Shown here: positions 6,288 through 6,364 of the stretch, in pieces
Position numbering within the stretch: position 1 is the stretch's first letter
Layout: every line of letters begins with the position of its first letter
Assembly: GCA_030635365.1 (NCBI GenBank)
Contig: DAOVYZ010000215.1
Span: forward strand, 1-6,364
DNA: 6,364 nucleotides
Reading direction: 5' to 3'
From: Bacteroidales bacterium
GTDB lineage: Bacteria > Bacteroidota > Bacteroidia > Bacteroidales > UBA12077
Translations under genes and position numbers: made by a program
The notes under the pieces: model-generated
Told to the model about the DNA's origin: nothing
Database searches by the model: none
What the model saw: only the letters and a program-made list of their open reading frames with translations

Positions 6288-6350
6288 ATTATTATTTTTT
6301 TGTTTTAGTAAAATTACAAACTAGGTTAAGTCAAGCATGAACTAATCTAT

Positions 6351-6362
6351 AAACCTGTCAGG
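6351..6362. repeat. Second copy of the palindrome arm at the window edge
   Basis: AAACCTGTCAGG is identical to 5859-5870, the right arm of the 31-bp palindrome. No complementary CCTGACAGG arm is seen just to its left, so the partner arm, if any, lies beyond 6364. It falls upstream of the DGC-domain gene. Confidence 0.6.
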
Positions 6363-6364
6363 AT

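Noticed and set aside
6309..6334. Possible promoter of the DGC-domain gene (TTGACTT and TAATTTTA on the minus strand)
   Set aside because: The two elements are only about 15 bases apart and the second lacks the final G of TAnnTTTG, so neither Bacteroidota nor sigma-70 spacing is met.

Overview
The window looks like chromosomal DNA from a member of the Bacteroidota, probably a Bacteroidales/Marinilabiliales-type anaerobe or facultative anaerobe. The evidence is very AT-rich DNA, start codons mostly lacking a Shine-Dalgarno sequence, -7 promoter boxes of the TAnnTTTG type, a Bacteroidota-style aspartyl-tRNA synthetase, and a Trp-rich ~31-residue repeat protein of a kind seen in that phylum. The genus cannot be fixed from the sequence.

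Left part (1-3509): the C-terminal end of a tandem-repeat protein enters from the left edge and ends at a bidirectional terminator shared with aspS, which runs leftwards. Divergent from aspS is tadA, a tRNA adenosine deaminase, followed after 34 bp by a secreted YfiR-family (DUF4154) protein. Two of these genes are core translation genes (tRNA charging and wobble modification).

Middle part (3538-5595, all on the minus strand): a compact arsenic-response operon in the order arsR, rhodanese-like gene, arsC, arsM. The last three genes are joined by 4-bp ATGA overlaps. ArsR is the predicted arsenite-responsive repressor, ArsC the thioredoxin-type arsenate reductase, and ArsM the arsenite S-adenosylmethionine methyltransferase. 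The rhodanese-fold protein has lost its catalytic Cys and carries a CxC tail. A 20-bp inverted repeat whose spacer is exactly a TAnnTTTG -7 box sits at the annotated 5' end of arsR. It probably is the operator/promoter, and it argues that arsR starts at 5562 rather than 5595. No arsenite efflux pump is encoded here, so the operon as seen reduces and methylates arsenic.

Right part (5596-6364): a gene-free AT-rich stretch, a 31-bp almost perfect palindrome, a minus-strand gene for a small cysteine-rich DGC-domain protein (putative zinc-binding), and another copy of one palindrome arm at the window edge.

I did not see a clearly undescribed system. The most interesting items are the degenerate rhodanese with a CxC tail inside the ars operon, the operator nested around the -7 box, and the dispersed palindrome flanking the DGC gene.
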